In this document: positions 31,061 to 31,290 of the stretch, one piece after another
Position numbering within the stretch: the stretch's first letter is position 1
Layout of the letters: each line of letters starts with the position of its first letter
NCBI GenBank assembly: GCA_039190005.1
Contig: JBCCYM010000012.1
Location: forward strand, 1 to 31,290
DNA: 31,290 nt
From: JBCCYM01 sp039190005
Lineage (GTDB): Bacteria > Pseudomonadota > Gammaproteobacteria > UBA12402
Direction of reading: 5' to 3'
Notes under the pieces: model-generated
Databases searched by the model: none
What the model was told of the DNA's origin: nothing
Seen by the model: only the letters and a program-made list of their open reading frames with translations
Translations under genes and position numbers: made by a program

Positions 31061-31290
31061 ATGACAAATAACCCTAGTGATACTATTCCCCATGAAAAGC
31101 TAATTATCATCACCATTGGCTTAACCATGCTGATGGAATTTATCGACATCAGTGTACTCAACACATCGTTACCGCAAATCGCTTTTTCATTACAAGTCAA
31201 TCCGGTGAATCTCAAAGCAGCATTGACGGTTTATTTATTGGCGCTGGGCATGTTCATTCCTGCTGCCAGTTGGCTGGCGCAACGATTTGG
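31061..31290 (+). CDS. MFS transporter, DHA2-like, N-terminal part
   Basis: The first 76 codons of a transporter that continues past the right edge. After a short polar start (MTNNPSDTIPHEKL) comes the first membrane helix with MEFIDISVLNTSLPQIA, the motif of the 14-helix drug:H+ antiporter group (usually LDxTIVNVALP). A second helix follows (ALTVYLLALGMFIPAASWLA), and the frame ends in QRFG, the start of the A motif. It is likely an efflux pump of the EmrB class, but only a fragment is seen. Confidence 0.82.
   Translation, partial: MTNNPSDTIPHEKLIIITIGLTMLMEFIDISVLNTSLPQIAFSLQVNPVNLKAALTVYLLALGMFIPAASWLAQRF

Overview
This 31.3 kb window is an AT-rich gammaproteobacterial chromosome segment. 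The evidence is the gene content and gene order: fmdB-DUF502-(...)-aspS-yebC-ruvC-ruvA, a CNNM/CorB gene divergent from ffh, prmB divergent from smrB, lptF-lptG, ubiG, cysZ and a sodC precursor. The many short dispersed repeats, gene remnants and a chromosomal toxin-antitoxin pair would suit a Legionellales-like, host-associated relative. That placement is inference; no 16S rRNA gene or other decisive marker is present.

Layout. 1-1625: a partial secreted protein at the left edge, then Cu/Zn superoxide dismutase (sodC), a DUF1902 protein and a broken hicA-like toxin remnant beside a composite repeat. 1626-6232 (minus strand): an envelope/lipid operon read as desaturase, plsC, lptF, lptG and a Sfp-type phosphopantetheinyl transferase. 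6528-6746: a nested inverted-repeat element. 6774-13620 (plus): fmdB, a DUF502 membrane protein, cysZ and a GT9 glycosyltransferase, tightly overlapping; then a 420-bp repeat array; then aspS, yebC, ruvC, ruvA. ruvB does not follow. 13693-18929 (minus): a YHYH lipoprotein, an Mth938-like protein, a CNNM/CorB-type membrane protein, and a lipoprotein ending in seven propeller-like repeats. 19337-21417 (plus): ffh overlapping ubiG. 21662-24163 (plus): a secreted SGNH/GDSL hydrolase and a proline-rich lipoprotein. 24297-27277 (minus): higBA, an APC permease, prmB. 27309-31290: smrB, uridine kinase, an EamA exporter, then (minus) a GNAT acetyltransferase and a SAM methyltransferase, and the start of a DHA2-type MFS transporter.

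The most unusual feature is the repeat population. Two sequence modules recur. One is an arm of the type cgtcattcccgcg/cgcgggaatgacg. The other is a core of the type ccttcgacaagctcagg, repeated in clusters. At 1506-1609 and 24176-24266 the core cluster sits between the two arms of a palindrome. At 6528-6746 three inverted-repeat pairs are nested around a core. At 9421-9838 and 19098-19254 the core is part of a larger unit that is tandem in one place and inverted in the other. Most copies lie just after a stop codon, and one supplies the stop codon of ubiG. No transposase is encoded here, so any mobilising enzyme must act from elsewhere. I found no tRNA, rRNA or CRISPR array. The remaining genes are mostly ordinary housekeeping.
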